DNA of 64,000 bases from Promicromonospora umidemergens. GTDB lineage: Bacteria; Actinomycetota; Actinomycetes; Actinomycetales; Cellulomonadaceae. Where the stretch lies: assembly GCF_024171995.1 (NCBI RefSeq), contig NZ_JAMTCT010000002.1, forward strand, positions 248,001 through 312,000, given 5' to 3'. The position numbers were made by a program, and so were the translations under genes. The notes below the pieces were generated by a model. The model did not search any database. It was not told the origin of the DNA and saw only the letters and a list, made by a program, of their open reading frames with translations. The number at the start of each line of letters is the position of its first letter. Within the stretch, counting starts at the first letter, position 1. Below, piece after piece: positions 49,373-57,619 of the stretch.

Positions 49373-49409
49373 GCGTCGCGGACGGTCGCACCATGAAAGG
49401 AGAAGCTCG

Positions 49410-50279
49410 ATGAGCGAGATGTTGCACGGCTGCTTGCCGGACACGGAGTACTTCGAGATCACCGCACGGTCGGGGCACCGCTACGGCGTCTGGGTGACCA
49501 CACCTCCTGGCTATGCGGACTCCGCATCTCCATTGCCGCTGATCTACGTGGTGGACGGCAACTGGACCGTTGGTCTCACTGCGCCTCTGATCGTCACGCA
49601 GGCGGACCCGTTCTTGACGATCAGCCCCTACATCCAGGTCAGCATCGGCTACGCCGGCGAGGAGGCTGCGGCCTGGGAGCACCTTCGCAACCGCGACCTG
49701 GTCCCACCGGGGGAACCTGTCAGCGAGGAGATGGTGGCCACCGTCGAGTGGGCGCGCGACACGGGGGTGATGACCCAGGAGCAGATGGAGGCCTACCTCG
49801 CGGAGCTGTCGGACGCACGCGCGGATGTCTTTCTCGACTTTCTCACCGCCGAGCTCCACCCCCAGCTGCAGTCGAAGCTGCGTGTCAGCGAGTCCGGGCA
49901 CGGCCTCTTCGGCTACTCCTACGGGGGTCTTTTCGCCCTCTACGCCTGGCTGCGCGAGGCTGCACCGTTCGCGACCTTTGGTGCAGGCAGCCCCGGTGTG
50001 GCGAGTACGGACAGCCAGATCTTCGACCTGGTCGAAGCCCTGCCCGAGCCCGGCGAGGACTCTGCCGCTCCACGCCTGCACATCACGATGAACGAAGCCG
50101 AGCTGCTCGGAGACATCCCGATCTATCGAGGACTGGCGCGCAACGTCCTCGCGGTCATGGAACCGCTGCATGCCAAGGGCCGGTCGCAGCACGTATCGAG
50201 CACGATGTTGCACGAGACGCACGTCACCGGGCTACAGGCATCGTTCCTCAGCTATCTGAAGTCATGCCACGCGCGCTAG
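49410..50279 (+). CDS. Alpha/beta hydrolase (esterase-D/siderophore-esterase-like)
   Basis: 289 residues. N-terminal EYFEITARSGHRYGVWVTTPPGY and LPLIYVVDGNWTVGLT, nucleophile elbow GLFGYSYGGLFALYAW, acid region LHITMNEAELL, and catalytic His near HETHVTG. This layout (VDGN, GYSYGG) is that of the esterase D/Fes-type group. No signal peptide. AAAGGAG precedes the ATG. Controlled, by position, by the divergent TetR protein. Substrate unknown. Confidence 0.85.
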   Translation: MSEMLHGCLPDTEYFEITARSGHRYGVWVTTPPGYADSASPLPLIYVVDGNWTVGLTAPLIVTQADPFLTISPYIQVSIGYAGEEAAAWEHLRNRDLVPPGEPVSEEMVATVEWARDTGVMTQEQMEAYLAELSDARADVFLDFLTAELHPQLQSKLRVSESGHGLFGYSYGGLFALYAWLREAAPFATFGAGSPGVASTDSQIFDLVEALPEPGEDSAAPRLHITMNEAELLGDIPIYRGLARNVLAVMEPLHAKGRSQHVSSTMLHETHVTGLQASFLSYLKSCHAR

Positions 50280-50527
50280 GAGGTTGCGGGGGTGGGTGGC
50301 ATCGACGAACCACAGTACGTCGTGTCGTCCGGGTAGCCGGCCGCCCACCACTGCACGCGGACGTAGATCGTGTCACCGTCGTTCGCGCCGTCGTAGATGT
50401 ACAGCACCTCGTCCCACGGGTGGAACTCGACCTGAGCGACGGAGGTCCCGTTGTTCTTGACGACCAGCTTTGCTGTCCCGGCTTCAGTTCCGGTGTCCTT
50501 GGTCTTAGGGCTGTCCGGCGATACGTG
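50276..50527 (-). pseudogene. C-terminal remnant of an unidentified protein
   Basis: An open minus-strand frame without a start codon reads GTAKLVVKNNGTSVAQVEFHP, WDEVLYIYDGANDGDTIYVR and VQWWAAGYPDDTTYCGSS, ending at a TAG that overlaps the esterase stop. The composition (beta-rich, Trp/Tyr, one late Cys) looks like the end of an exported protein. The upstream part is missing: TGA lies in frame at 50528-50530. Family not recognised. Confidence 0.45.
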
Positions 50528-50532
50528 TCACG

Positions 50533-50946
50533 CTACTCGACCAGTTCCAACTCGAGCTGGAAGTCTCGCCACAATTCCTCAACTAAACACTTTCGCGCGA
50601 ACTTCACAACACCGCGCGACCACCACAGTTCCGCAGGAATCCTAGGAAATGCATCAGGAATCAGAAGTACGCGGAACGCTGAGTCAACCTTTTCCACTTC
50701 CCTGCCGAGCAGCACAAGGTCAGGGAATCTTTGCAGTTCAGTAGAACCCAGCGCGCGCGAGAGCGAATCCCTCGATGTCAGATCATTGAAGTAGTCCTCA
50801 GCATCACTAGGATAACCATCCTCGCAATCAGCAACGAACGTCGCCCAACGGGCGAGGAGTGTCTCAGGTTGGAAGTCGCGCCACCTTCCAGATTCCCTGA
50901 CAAAACTCGAGAACGCGTCGCGGAATCCTTCGTCCCATTGATTCAC
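50533..50946 (-). CDS. Hypothetical protein, immunity-like character, AT-richer than surroundings
   Basis: 137 residues from GTG 50946 with GGAG upstream. Hydrophilic alpha/beta protein (NQWDEGFRDAFSSFVRESGRWRDFQPETLLARWATFVADCEDGYPSDAEDYFNDL; LWWSRGVVKFARKCLVEELWRDFQLELELVE) with no known motif. Lower GC and different codon use from its neighbours suggest recent acquisition. The size and acidic/aromatic composition recall orphan immunity proteins of polymorphic toxins, but this is only a resemblance. Confidence 0.55.
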   Translation of the reverse strand: MNQWDEGFRDAFSSFVRESGRWRDFQPETLLARWATFVADCEDGYPSDAEDYFNDLTSRDSLSRALGSTELQRFPDLVLLGREVEKVDSAFRVLLIPDAFPRIPAELWWSRGVVKFARKCLVEELWRDFQLELELVE

Positions 50947-51083
50947 TTTGCAGTCTCCCTCATGAAGTACGCAAGAGGGTCGTCGGGGCGGAAATAGCTG
51001 GTAATGATATCTCCGTCCCCATCCCAATGTCATAGACCAAGCACATGCTTATCGAAGTGCTTGCCTGCCCCCCGGGTGAGGTC

Positions 51084-51641
51084 CTACTCCAAGATCCGTC
51101 TCGAGTGTTCCTCGTCCAGAACTGCCAGGACAGCTCGTGCAACCTGCCAGGCATTGAATGGGTCCCGCTCAACCGCGACCCGCAGCAAGGACCAATACCC
51201 CTTCATCGCCTCGGCACGGCACTGCTCACGTAGATCGCCATTTCCTAAGGCAATCTCGGAACGGTCAGCGTACCCCGTCACGATCCGCCCGAGGACGTCA
51301 AGTGAAGTCGCGAGATTCGCGGCCGGAATCGACCCTTCAGCGACTGCAGCGACGATCGTTGCAACCGCCACGGGTGCGCACTGGAAGAGATCGCCCTGCG
51401 CCTCCAACTCGTTCTCCAGCCGCTCGTACGCTCCGTCATCTGCGTCACCCTCAGCGAACAGGAGCATCCGAAGGTCCTCACCAACGCGGCTGGCGTTGCC
51501 GCCACCAGCGCGAAGGTCGCCCCATGACACCAGGTGCAACTGCTTCTCTGCAAGCAACAAGCTCACCTTCCCATGCTCCACCAGCCAGTCCCGGTGTTCC
51601 TGGTGGGAACAACGACGGCGGCAACTGTGGCTGGCATACAC
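51084..51641 (-). CDS. Hypothetical helical protein, possibly truncated at its N-terminus
   Basis: Up to 185 residues; GTG 51581 is an alternative start. From WLVEHGKVSLLLAEKQLHLVSWGDLRAGGGNASRVGEDLRMLLF onward it is a helical, acidic protein (DADDGAYERLENELEAQGDLFQCAPVAVATIVAAVAEG). No motif recognised. The first 20 residues (Cys/Arg-rich) look like read-through of foreign sequence. Same strand as the smaller orphan gene, with similar composition, so both may come from a decayed accessory locus. Confidence 0.5.
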   Translation of the reverse strand: MYASHSCRRRCSHQEHRDWLVEHGKVSLLLAEKQLHLVSWGDLRAGGGNASRVGEDLRMLLFAEGDADDGAYERLENELEAQGDLFQCAPVAVATIVAAVAEGSIPAANLATSLDVLGRIVTGYADRSEIALGNGDLREQCRAEAMKGYWSLLRVAVERDPFNAWQVARAVLAVLDEEHSRRILE

Positions 51642-51836
51642 GCGAACAGACCGGAATGGTCAGCCACGTCTCCCCGGCGGCACCCTTCGGCCGGCGTCAA
51701 CCCTTGAGCGACTCTTCGTCGTGCCCGACGCTGGCGGCCGCCAGCACGTGAGCCAGGCGCTCGGAATCTCCTGCTCATATGTGCGTGACGTGTTCCGATA
51801 GCGTGGTCGTGTCTGTCGCCTGAGAGGAGCGAGCCA

Positions 51837-52586
51837 GTGCCGATATGGCTGGAGGCTATCGGCTGGGGACTGTTTGGCGGCCTGGCCCTGGTTCTCGGCG
51901 CGCTGATCGCGTGGTTCGTCCGTGTTCCGCGGTCCGTGGTAGCTACTGTCATGGCCTTCGGCGCGGGCGTCCTGATCGCCGCCCTCGCGTTCGAGCTCGT
52001 GGACGAGGCAGAGCGGTCCGGCGGGCTCGCGCCGACGGTCGCCGGGTTCCTTGCTGGTGCGTCCGTGTACGTCCTGGCCAACACCGCGTTGGCGCGGCGA
52101 GGCGCCCGCCACCGCAAGCGCTCGGGCGACCAGCAGCCTTCCGAGCAGCAGACGCCCGGCAGTGGCGGTGCGATCGCGATCGGCGCACTGCTCGACGGGA
52201 TACCGGAGTCGGTCGTCCTAGGACTGTCCTTGCTGGACGGCGGTGGCGTAGGAGTGGGCATCCTGGCCGCGGTGTTTATATCGAACGTCCCCGAAGGCCT
52301 GTCCAGTGCCGCAGGGATGAAGCGGGCCGGCCGCAGCGCGGCGTATGTGTTCGGCGTCTGGGGTGGCATCGCAGTCGCGAGCGCGCTCGCCAGCCTGCTT
52401 GGTGCGCTGGCGCTCCAGAGCGCTCCCGACGCCGCGGTCGCGGTGATCACGGCGGTCGCGGCCGGCGCAATCCTGGCGATGCTGGCAGACACCATGATCC
52501 CCGAGGCATTCGAGCGCACCCACGCGCTGACCGGCTTGATCACCGCGCTCGGCTTCTTGACGGCGTTCACCATCGAACGGATCTGA
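51837..52586 (+). CDS. ZIP family metal transporter
   Basis: 249 residues with about eight helices. The first half has AFGAGVLIAALAFELVDEAE. A hydrophilic loop (RRGARHRKRSGDQQPSEQQTPGSGG) precedes the metal-site helices IAIGALLDGIPESVVLGLS and AAVFISNVPEGLSSAAGM, where the family's HxxPE appears as DGIPES and SNVPEG. The final helix ends GFLTAFTIERI. GTG start with GAGAGGAG upstream. His is absent from both sites, so metal preference may be unusual. Confidence 0.87.
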   Translation: MPIWLEAIGWGLFGGLALVLGALIAWFVRVPRSVVATVMAFGAGVLIAALAFELVDEAERSGGLAPTVAGFLAGASVYVLANTALARRGARHRKRSGDQQPSEQQTPGSGGAIAIGALLDGIPESVVLGLSLLDGGGVGVGILAAVFISNVPEGLSSAAGMKRAGRSAAYVFGVWGGIAVASALASLLGALALQSAPDAAVAVITAVAAGAILAMLADTMIPEAFERTHALTGLITALGFLTAFTIERI

Positions 52587-52790
52587 TCACGCCACCGTTC
52601 TTCGGCGGGACGCCCGTCATGACAGTTGGGAAGCAGTGCGTGCCCCGAAGCTTCACACGTCCGCGAGAGCGTACCGCGCGGCTGCCACACCACCTCGACC
52701 GGCGCCATCGCTGACGACACGGAGGAAGCGCCGGTACGCGCCGAGCAGCGCATCCACCCAGCCCAAGACGCGGTTCGATACCGTGAGTCA

Positions 52791-53702
52791 ATGAAGCTCG
52801 GCCTATCCCAGCTGATCGATCCTCGCCTACTTCCACTGGTCGACTCGACCCGCGCGTTCTACGAGAAACGGGGCGTGGGCCGGGGACCGAGCAGCCGGGA
52901 CGAACTTCAGTTGATCCGCGACGCGGCGAAACCTCCCGCCCCATCGAGCCCTCCTGCGGTCGTCGAGGTGGTCGGCCACGACGATCGCGCGGTGCCGGTG
53001 CGGACGTACTTTCCGACGTCGGCCACCCCGAGGGGTGTGTTCCTGGATCTCCATGGCGGTGGGTTCTACCTGGGAGCTTCGGCAGGAAGCGATATCCGCA
53101 ACCGAGAGCTGGCCGACATCCTCGGTATCGTCGTCGTCAGCGTCGACTACAGGCTCGCGCCAGAGAAACCGTGGCCTGCGGCACCCGACGACTGCGAGAC
53201 CGCAGCACTATGGCTAGCAGAACACGCGGCCGACCGATTCGGAACAGATCGGCTCACCATCGGCGGGTTCTCCGCAGGCGCCACCCTCGCGATGACCACC
53301 CTCATCCGCCTCCGCGATCACGGTGTAGCAGCGTACGACGCCGCCGTGCTGCAGTTCGGGACTTACGACCTCAGCGGGCAGACACCCAGCGGGCGCCTGA
53401 TCGCAGACGAGTACTTCATCGAGGCTTACGCAGGCCAGGCGACGGAGCGCACCCACCCAGACTTCTCCCCCATCTACGCCGATCTGGGGAACCTGCCACC
53501 GGCGTTGATCGTCATCGGCGAAGGGGACATCCTCTTGCGCGACAATCTCGCCATGACCGCGCAGCTGTCCGCAGCCGGCGTCGACGTCGACCTGCGCGTC
53601 TACCCTGCCGCACCCCACGGTTTCACGGGGCACGCGACGCCCATGGCCAGAGCTGCACTCGACGACATACACACCTGGCTCGACAGCCGACTCAGCCAGT
53701 AG
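52791..53702 (+). CDS. Alpha/beta hydrolase of the hormone-sensitive-lipase family
   Basis: 303 residues. HSL oxyanion motif LDLHGGGFYLGA, VSVDYRLAPEKPWPAA, nucleophile Ser in IGGFSAGATLAM, Asp in IGEGDILLRDN, and His in AAPHGFTGH. No signal peptide. A short- or medium-chain carboxylesterase is expected. No regulator is adjacent. Confidence 0.92.
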   Translation: MKLGLSQLIDPRLLPLVDSTRAFYEKRGVGRGPSSRDELQLIRDAAKPPAPSSPPAVVEVVGHDDRAVPVRTYFPTSATPRGVFLDLHGGGFYLGASAGSDIRNRELADILGIVVVSVDYRLAPEKPWPAAPDDCETAALWLAEHAADRFGTDRLTIGGFSAGATLAMTTLIRLRDHGVAAYDAAVLQFGTYDLSGQTPSGRLIADEYFIEAYAGQATERTHPDFSPIYADLGNLPPALIVIGEGDILLRDNLAMTAQLSAAGVDVDLRVYPAAPHGFTGHATPMARAALDDIHTWLDSRLSQ

Positions 53703-53759
53703 AGCGCGACGCGTCGTCGCGAAGACCCCCGCCCACCGCGACGTCGAGCAACGCGCCCT

Positions 53760-53909
53760 TGTGTCCTGACCCAGGACCGGGCGGATCTGCTTGTCCAGCA
53801 TCCGCCGGTACCTGTCCCGGGTCGAAGTCTGCAGCGACTTGTTCAGCAGGGGACGCTCGGCCCAGTCGCGCAGCGTGATCGCCTGCAGGAACCGTGCGCG
53901 CCAGGGCAT
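53760..53909 (-). pseudogene. Fragment of a phage-type integrase N-terminus
   Basis: One minus-strand frame reads FLQAITLRDWAERPLLNKS then LQTSTRDRYRRMLDKQIRPVLG, which is the core-binding (SAM-like) domain of actinobacterial integrases, and then degenerates. No catalytic domain follows. The remaining 53703-54170 interval shows no other gene. Unrelated to the mercury-island recombinase at the sequence level visible here. Confidence 0.5.
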
Positions 53910-54170
53910 CGCGCACCTTCGGCCGCGTCCACCCGCCCCGGTCGATCACCCACCAGGTGTCGACCGCGCCCACCGGACGCCGGCGGCCCCGACTCACCTA
54001 TCGATCCCGCACTCCCACCCGGTCCCGTTGGGCGAAGTCTGGATTTCAGGTGGCCCCTGAAGGCCATTCCTGTCCGCCACCGTCCCAACGCGGTGAAGTT
54101 CCCCCACAGGTAAAACGCCACTCCAGCCCAGGTAGTCGACGTACAAGGGGCAGAGCAGTACGTTTCCACC

Positions 54171-55007
54171 ATGAGCAGTGACAGCGACGCGCCTCCGACC
54201 GAGGGCGGCGAGAAGACCGAGCGGATGGACCGCCTCCGGGCTCTGTTGACCAAGCCCATCAAGATTCCCGAGTCTGCGTCGAGTGACAACGAGGACGCCG
54301 ACTACGCCGCACCCGTGGCAGCCGCCGCGGCACCCAAGGGGGCCAAGACGCCGATGACACCCCAGGGAACGACGCCCAAGGGAGCCAAGGCCCCCGTCGA
54401 GACCCCGCCGGCGGTCAAAGCGGCGGCCGAAGCACTCGACCGCCTCAGCGACGAGGAGAAGGAGGCGGCCGTCGACGGCGCCGGGCAGGCGGGCAGGCCC
54501 AGCCGGTCACGGCGCACGTGGGCCGACGCCTACCTCGCCAAGCCGGACAAGCCCCTGACCCCGGAAGAGGTGCGCACCGAGCTCACCGTCACCCTCAAGG
54601 AACAGGGCACCGAGCTGCGCGAGCTCGTCGCCAAGCAGGCCACCGCACAGGAGAAGGCGCAGGAGCAGGCGCTCACGCAGGCCATCGAGCAGGCGCGGGA
54701 GCAAGCCTCCGCCGAGCTCGCCACCTCGGCCGAGCAGACCGCCGTCGCCGCGCGCCAGGAGGCGGAGCGCCTGCAGGGGCAGATCGACGAGCTCACCTCG
54801 ACCAGCGGCACGCTGCGCACCGACCTCGACGCGGCCCGCGCTGTCGCGGTGGCGGCCCAGGCTGCCGCCGACTCCGCCACGACGGCGGCGACCGCGGCCC
54901 GCGAGGCCGCCGACGCCGCCGCCAGGAAGGCGGCGACCGCCACCACGCTCGCCTGGGTCGGCATCGCGCTGGCCCTGGTGGCCGCGGTGGTCGCCGTGGT
55001 CGTGTAG
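54171..55007 (+). CDS. Tail-anchored coiled-coil protein, function unknown
   Basis: 278 residues. Disordered Pro/Lys-rich first half (TPMTPQGTTPKGAKAPVETPP), then a long Ala/Glu/Gln coiled coil (LVAKQATAQEKAQEQALTQAIEQAREQASAELATSAEQTAVAARQEAERLQ, continuing with Ala-rich heptads), and one C-terminal helix (TLAWVGIALALVAAVVAVVV) with no residues beyond it. This is a tail-anchored architecture. TACGTT at 54159-54164, six nt before the ATG, and no ribosome-binding site suggest a leaderless transcript. No family recognised. Confidence 0.72.
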   Translation: MSSDSDAPPTEGGEKTERMDRLRALLTKPIKIPESASSDNEDADYAAPVAAAAAPKGAKTPMTPQGTTPKGAKAPVETPPAVKAAAEALDRLSDEEKEAAVDGAGQAGRPSRSRRTWADAYLAKPDKPLTPEEVRTELTVTLKEQGTELRELVAKQATAQEKAQEQALTQAIEQAREQASAELATSAEQTAVAARQEAERLQGQIDELTSTSGTLRTDLDAARAVAVAAQAAADSATTAATAAREAADAAARKAATATTLAWVGIALALVAAVVAVVV

Positions 55008-55029
55008 CCCGACACGTCGCCCGACGGGC

Positions 55030-55260
55030 TCAGCGCGGATCGTCGAGGTCGGCACCGGCGCGCAGCACGAAGCGCCGGTGCCTCGGCCTCCCGTGGCGAT
55101 GACCTCCGTAGTACGTGGGCGACTCCCCGACCGGCGCGTAGGTCACCCGCGGGCCGGTGAACAGCTCGTCGAGCAGCGTCGCCAACGCAGCGTCAACCGG
55201 CGACCCCAGCGCCTGCGCACCGGACCGGCCGGACTCCTGACCTTCCGTCGATTCGTACAT
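55030..55260 (-). CDS. Small hypothetical protein
   Basis: 76 residues (YESTEGQESGRSGAQALG, SPVDAALATLLDELFTGPRVTYAPVGESPTYYGGHRHGRPRHRRF), with a His/Arg-rich end. Supported mainly by a good promoter placed for leaderless translation (TATAGT seven nt before the ATG). Family not recognised. Confidence 0.5.
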   Translation of the reverse strand: MYESTEGQESGRSGAQALGSPVDAALATLLDELFTGPRVTYAPVGESPTYYGGHRHGRPRHRRFVLRAGADLDDPR

Positions 55261-55267
55261 GTGTTCG

Positions 55268-55296
55268 ACTATACCCGTCGCCCGCACTGGAGTCCA
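55268..55296 (-). promoter_or_regulatory. Promoter of the small hypothetical gene
   Basis: On the minus strand TGGACT (55296-55291) and TATAGT (55273-55268) are 17 nt apart, with seven nt between the -10 and the ATG at 55260, fitting a leaderless start. Confidence 0.6.
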
Positions 55297-55342
55297 CCGA
55301 ATGCGCTGGCCACTGCTCCGTCGCCCCCGTTACCGTCGGCGG

Positions 55343-56110
55343 ATGATTCTCAGCCACGACACGACGGGTGACACGACAGGCTCGGGCCCCGCCGTCCTGC
55401 TCCTGCACGCCGGCGTAGCCGACTCCCGGATGTGGGCCGCGCAGCGGGCGCCCCTTGCCCGGTCACACCGCGTGATCCGGTGCGACCTGCGCGGCTACGG
55501 CGACACGCCGTTGACCAGCGAGCCGTTCGACAACGCGGGTGATGTGAAGGCGCTGCTCAGCTCTCTGGGCGAGCGGCCGGTCGCGATCGTCGGGGCGTCG
55601 TCGGGTGGGAACGTTGCGCTACAGGTCGCCTCCGAGTGGCCGGAGCTCGTGTCCCACCTCGTCCTGCTGAACTCCGCCTTCGCCCTGCCTGCGACGCGCT
55701 CGCTGCAGCGGTTCGCCCGACGGGAGGACGCACTGCTCGAGGCGGGCGACATCGACGGCGCGACCGAGCTCAACGTCGCCACGTGGCTCGGGCCCGACGC
55801 CGACGACGACGCCCGCGAGCTGCTGCGCACCATGCAGCGTCACGCGTTCCGGGTCCAGCTCGGCGCCGGGGAGGACATCCACCAGGACGCCGGTCCCGGC
55901 ATAGACCTGGAAGCCGTCACCGCCCACACCCTGATCGTCTCCGGCGGCCAGGACCTCGACCACTTCCGCGCGGTCGCGAACCACCTCGCCGGGCACGTCC
56001 CGGGCGCCAAGCACACCCAGCTCGGCTGGGCCGGCCACCTGCCGAACCTCGAACGCCCCGACGAGATCACGACGCTCGTCACGGACTTCCTGGCCGAGTT
56101 CCGCCGCTAG
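55343..56110 (+). CDS. Alpha/beta hydrolase
   Basis: 255 residues. VLLLHAGVADSRMWAAQRAPLARSHRVIRCDLRGYGDTP, nucleophile elbow VGASSGGNVALQVA, acid region VSGGQDLDHF, and His in LGWAGHLPNLERP. A compact cytoplasmic fold without an obvious lid. ATG 55343 follows TACCGT by six nt, so translation may be leaderless. Divergent from the small hypothetical gene, sharing a short promoter region. Substrate unknown. Confidence 0.88.
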   Translation: MILSHDTTGDTTGSGPAVLLLHAGVADSRMWAAQRAPLARSHRVIRCDLRGYGDTPLTSEPFDNAGDVKALLSSLGERPVAIVGASSGGNVALQVASEWPELVSHLVLLNSAFALPATRSLQRFARREDALLEAGDIDGATELNVATWLGPDADDDARELLRTMQRHAFRVQLGAGEDIHQDAGPGIDLEAVTAHTLIVSGGQDLDHFRAVANHLAGHVPGAKHTQLGWAGHLPNLERPDEITTLVTDFLAEFRR

Positions 56111-56125
56111 GTCGGCGGCCGGAGC

Positions 56126-56650
56126 TCAGCCGCCTGCGCTGTTCAGGTAGCCGCGCGTGACCCGGTCCTGGACCCGGTGGGCGATCCGCGGCAGGATCCG
56201 GGAGCCCCAGAAGTCGTGCCTGGCCACGGCGTGGATCTCGAAGACCACCCGGTCGCCGTCGCGCACCACCCGGAACGACTCCACGCCCGTCTCCGGGTGG
56301 TGGGGCAGCGTGGCGTAGGTGAACCCGGCCACGTCGGGCTCGCGGACGGCGTCGACCACCCGGCACGGTGCGGCGAACCAGAGCGGTCCCGCACGGACCG
56401 CCTGCACCACTGTCACGCCCGTCGCGGCGAGCCCGGTCGACTCGATGATCAGCCCGGCGCCCCGGTGGATGCGCCAGCCGAACAGGGCGTCTGCGGTCGC
56501 GGGGACCGACGCGTCCGGGCCGAGCACCACCCGCTCCCGCAGCACGCGGGCCCGCGCGGGCGGCGCGTCCAGCCAGCCGGGGTCGGCCGTCGGGCGCTCG
56601 GCGACCGAACGCTCAAGGATGCGCGCGAGGTCGGGCCGGGTCAGCTGCAC
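56126..56650 (-). CDS. DUF1990 family protein
   Basis: 174 residues: VLGPDASVPATADALFGWRIHRGAGLII, VVQAVRAGPLWFAAPCRVVDAVREPDVAGFTYATLPHHPETGVESFRVVRDGDRVVFEIHAVARHDFWGSRILPRIAHRVQDRVTRGYL. The GTLPxHPExGEExF-like segment and terminal helix are hallmarks of this uncharacterised family, common in actinobacteria. No biochemical role known. Convergent with the preceding hydrolase. Confidence 0.9.
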   Translation of the reverse strand: MQLTRPDLARILERSVAERPTADPGWLDAPPARARVLRERVVLGPDASVPATADALFGWRIHRGAGLIIESTGLAATGVTVVQAVRAGPLWFAAPCRVVDAVREPDVAGFTYATLPHHPETGVESFRVVRDGDRVVFEIHAVARHDFWGSRILPRIAHRVQDRVTRGYLNSAGG

Positions 56651-56719
56651 CGCCGCAGCCTACCGGCCGGGACCCCGGCACGGCCGATGAGTTCGCGGCG
56701 CCTGCCGGGTCGGACCACC

Positions 56720-57619
56720 ATGACCGAGACCCTGCTCGATGTATCGGGCGCACAGCTGTGTGCCGAGACCTTCGGCGACCCGGCCGACCCGGCGATCCTC
56801 CTGATCGGCGGGATCGCGAGCGCCATGGACTGGTGGCACGACGACTTCTGCCGGGCGCTGGCCGACGGCGACGCCCCCGGAGGACCGGGACGCTTCGTCG
56901 TCCGCTACGACCACCGCGACACCGGGCGGTCCCGGACGGACCCGCCCGGGGCGCCGTCGTACACCGGGGACGACCTGGCGCGGGACCCGGTCCGGCTGCT
57001 CGACGCGCTGAGGCTGGGGCGCGCGCACCTCGTCGGGGTGTCGATGGGCGGCGGGATCGCGCAGCAGACGGCGATCGAGCACCCGGGCCGCGTCGCGTCG
57101 CTGACGCTGATGTCGACGAGCCCGCTCACGGGCGGCGACCCGCACGCCGACGCGGGCGGTCCGAGCCTGCCCGGCCCTTCCCCGGAGGCCCTGGCACTGT
57201 TCGACGACCCGCCGCCGGACCCGGACTGGGGCGACCGGGACGCCGTCGTCCGGCATCTCGTCGAGGGCGAGCGGGCGTTCGCCGGGCCGGGCTACGACGC
57301 GGCGGCCACGCTGGAGACGGCCCTCCGCGTCGCGGAGCGGTCCATCGACCCGGCCGCGGCGGCCAACCACTTCCTGGTCGAGAGCGGTCCGCTGCGCGGC
57401 ACGCTCGCCGACGTCGCCGCGCCCACGCTGGTGCTGCACGGCGAGGACGACCCGCTGTTCCCGCCGGAGCACGGCGCGGCACTGGCCGCGGCCGTCCGGG
57501 GCGCGCGGCTGGTGCTGCTGTCCGGGGTCGGGCACCAGTACCCGCCTCGTATCGCGTGGGGCGTGGTGGTGCCGGAGATCCTCGCGCTCACCGCGCCGGG
57601 CGGTGCTCCTCGAACCTGA
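56720..57619 (+). CDS. Alpha/beta hydrolase (methylesterase RdmC-like)
   Basis: 299 residues. CAETFGDPADPAILLIGGIASAMDWWHDDFCRAL, RYDHRDTGRSRTDPPG, nucleophile elbow LVGVSMGGGIAQQTA, acid HGEDDPLFPP, and His in LSGVGHQYPP. The YDHRDTGRS motif and Gly-rich elbow match the RdmC/aclacinomycin-methylesterase-like group. ATG 56687 is an in-frame alternative. Its 3' end overlaps the convergent P450 gene by 32 nt. A specific secondary-metabolite role is not supported here. Confidence 0.88.
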   Translation: MTETLLDVSGAQLCAETFGDPADPAILLIGGIASAMDWWHDDFCRALADGDAPGGPGRFVVRYDHRDTGRSRTDPPGAPSYTGDDLARDPVRLLDALRLGRAHLVGVSMGGGIAQQTAIEHPGRVASLTLMSTSPLTGGDPHADAGGPSLPGPSPEALALFDDPPPDPDWGDRDAVVRHLVEGERAFAGPGYDAAATLETALRVAERSIDPAAAANHFLVESGPLRGTLADVAAPTLVLHGEDDPLFPPEHGAALAAAVRGARLVLLSGVGHQYPPRIAWGVVVPEILALTAPGGAPRT

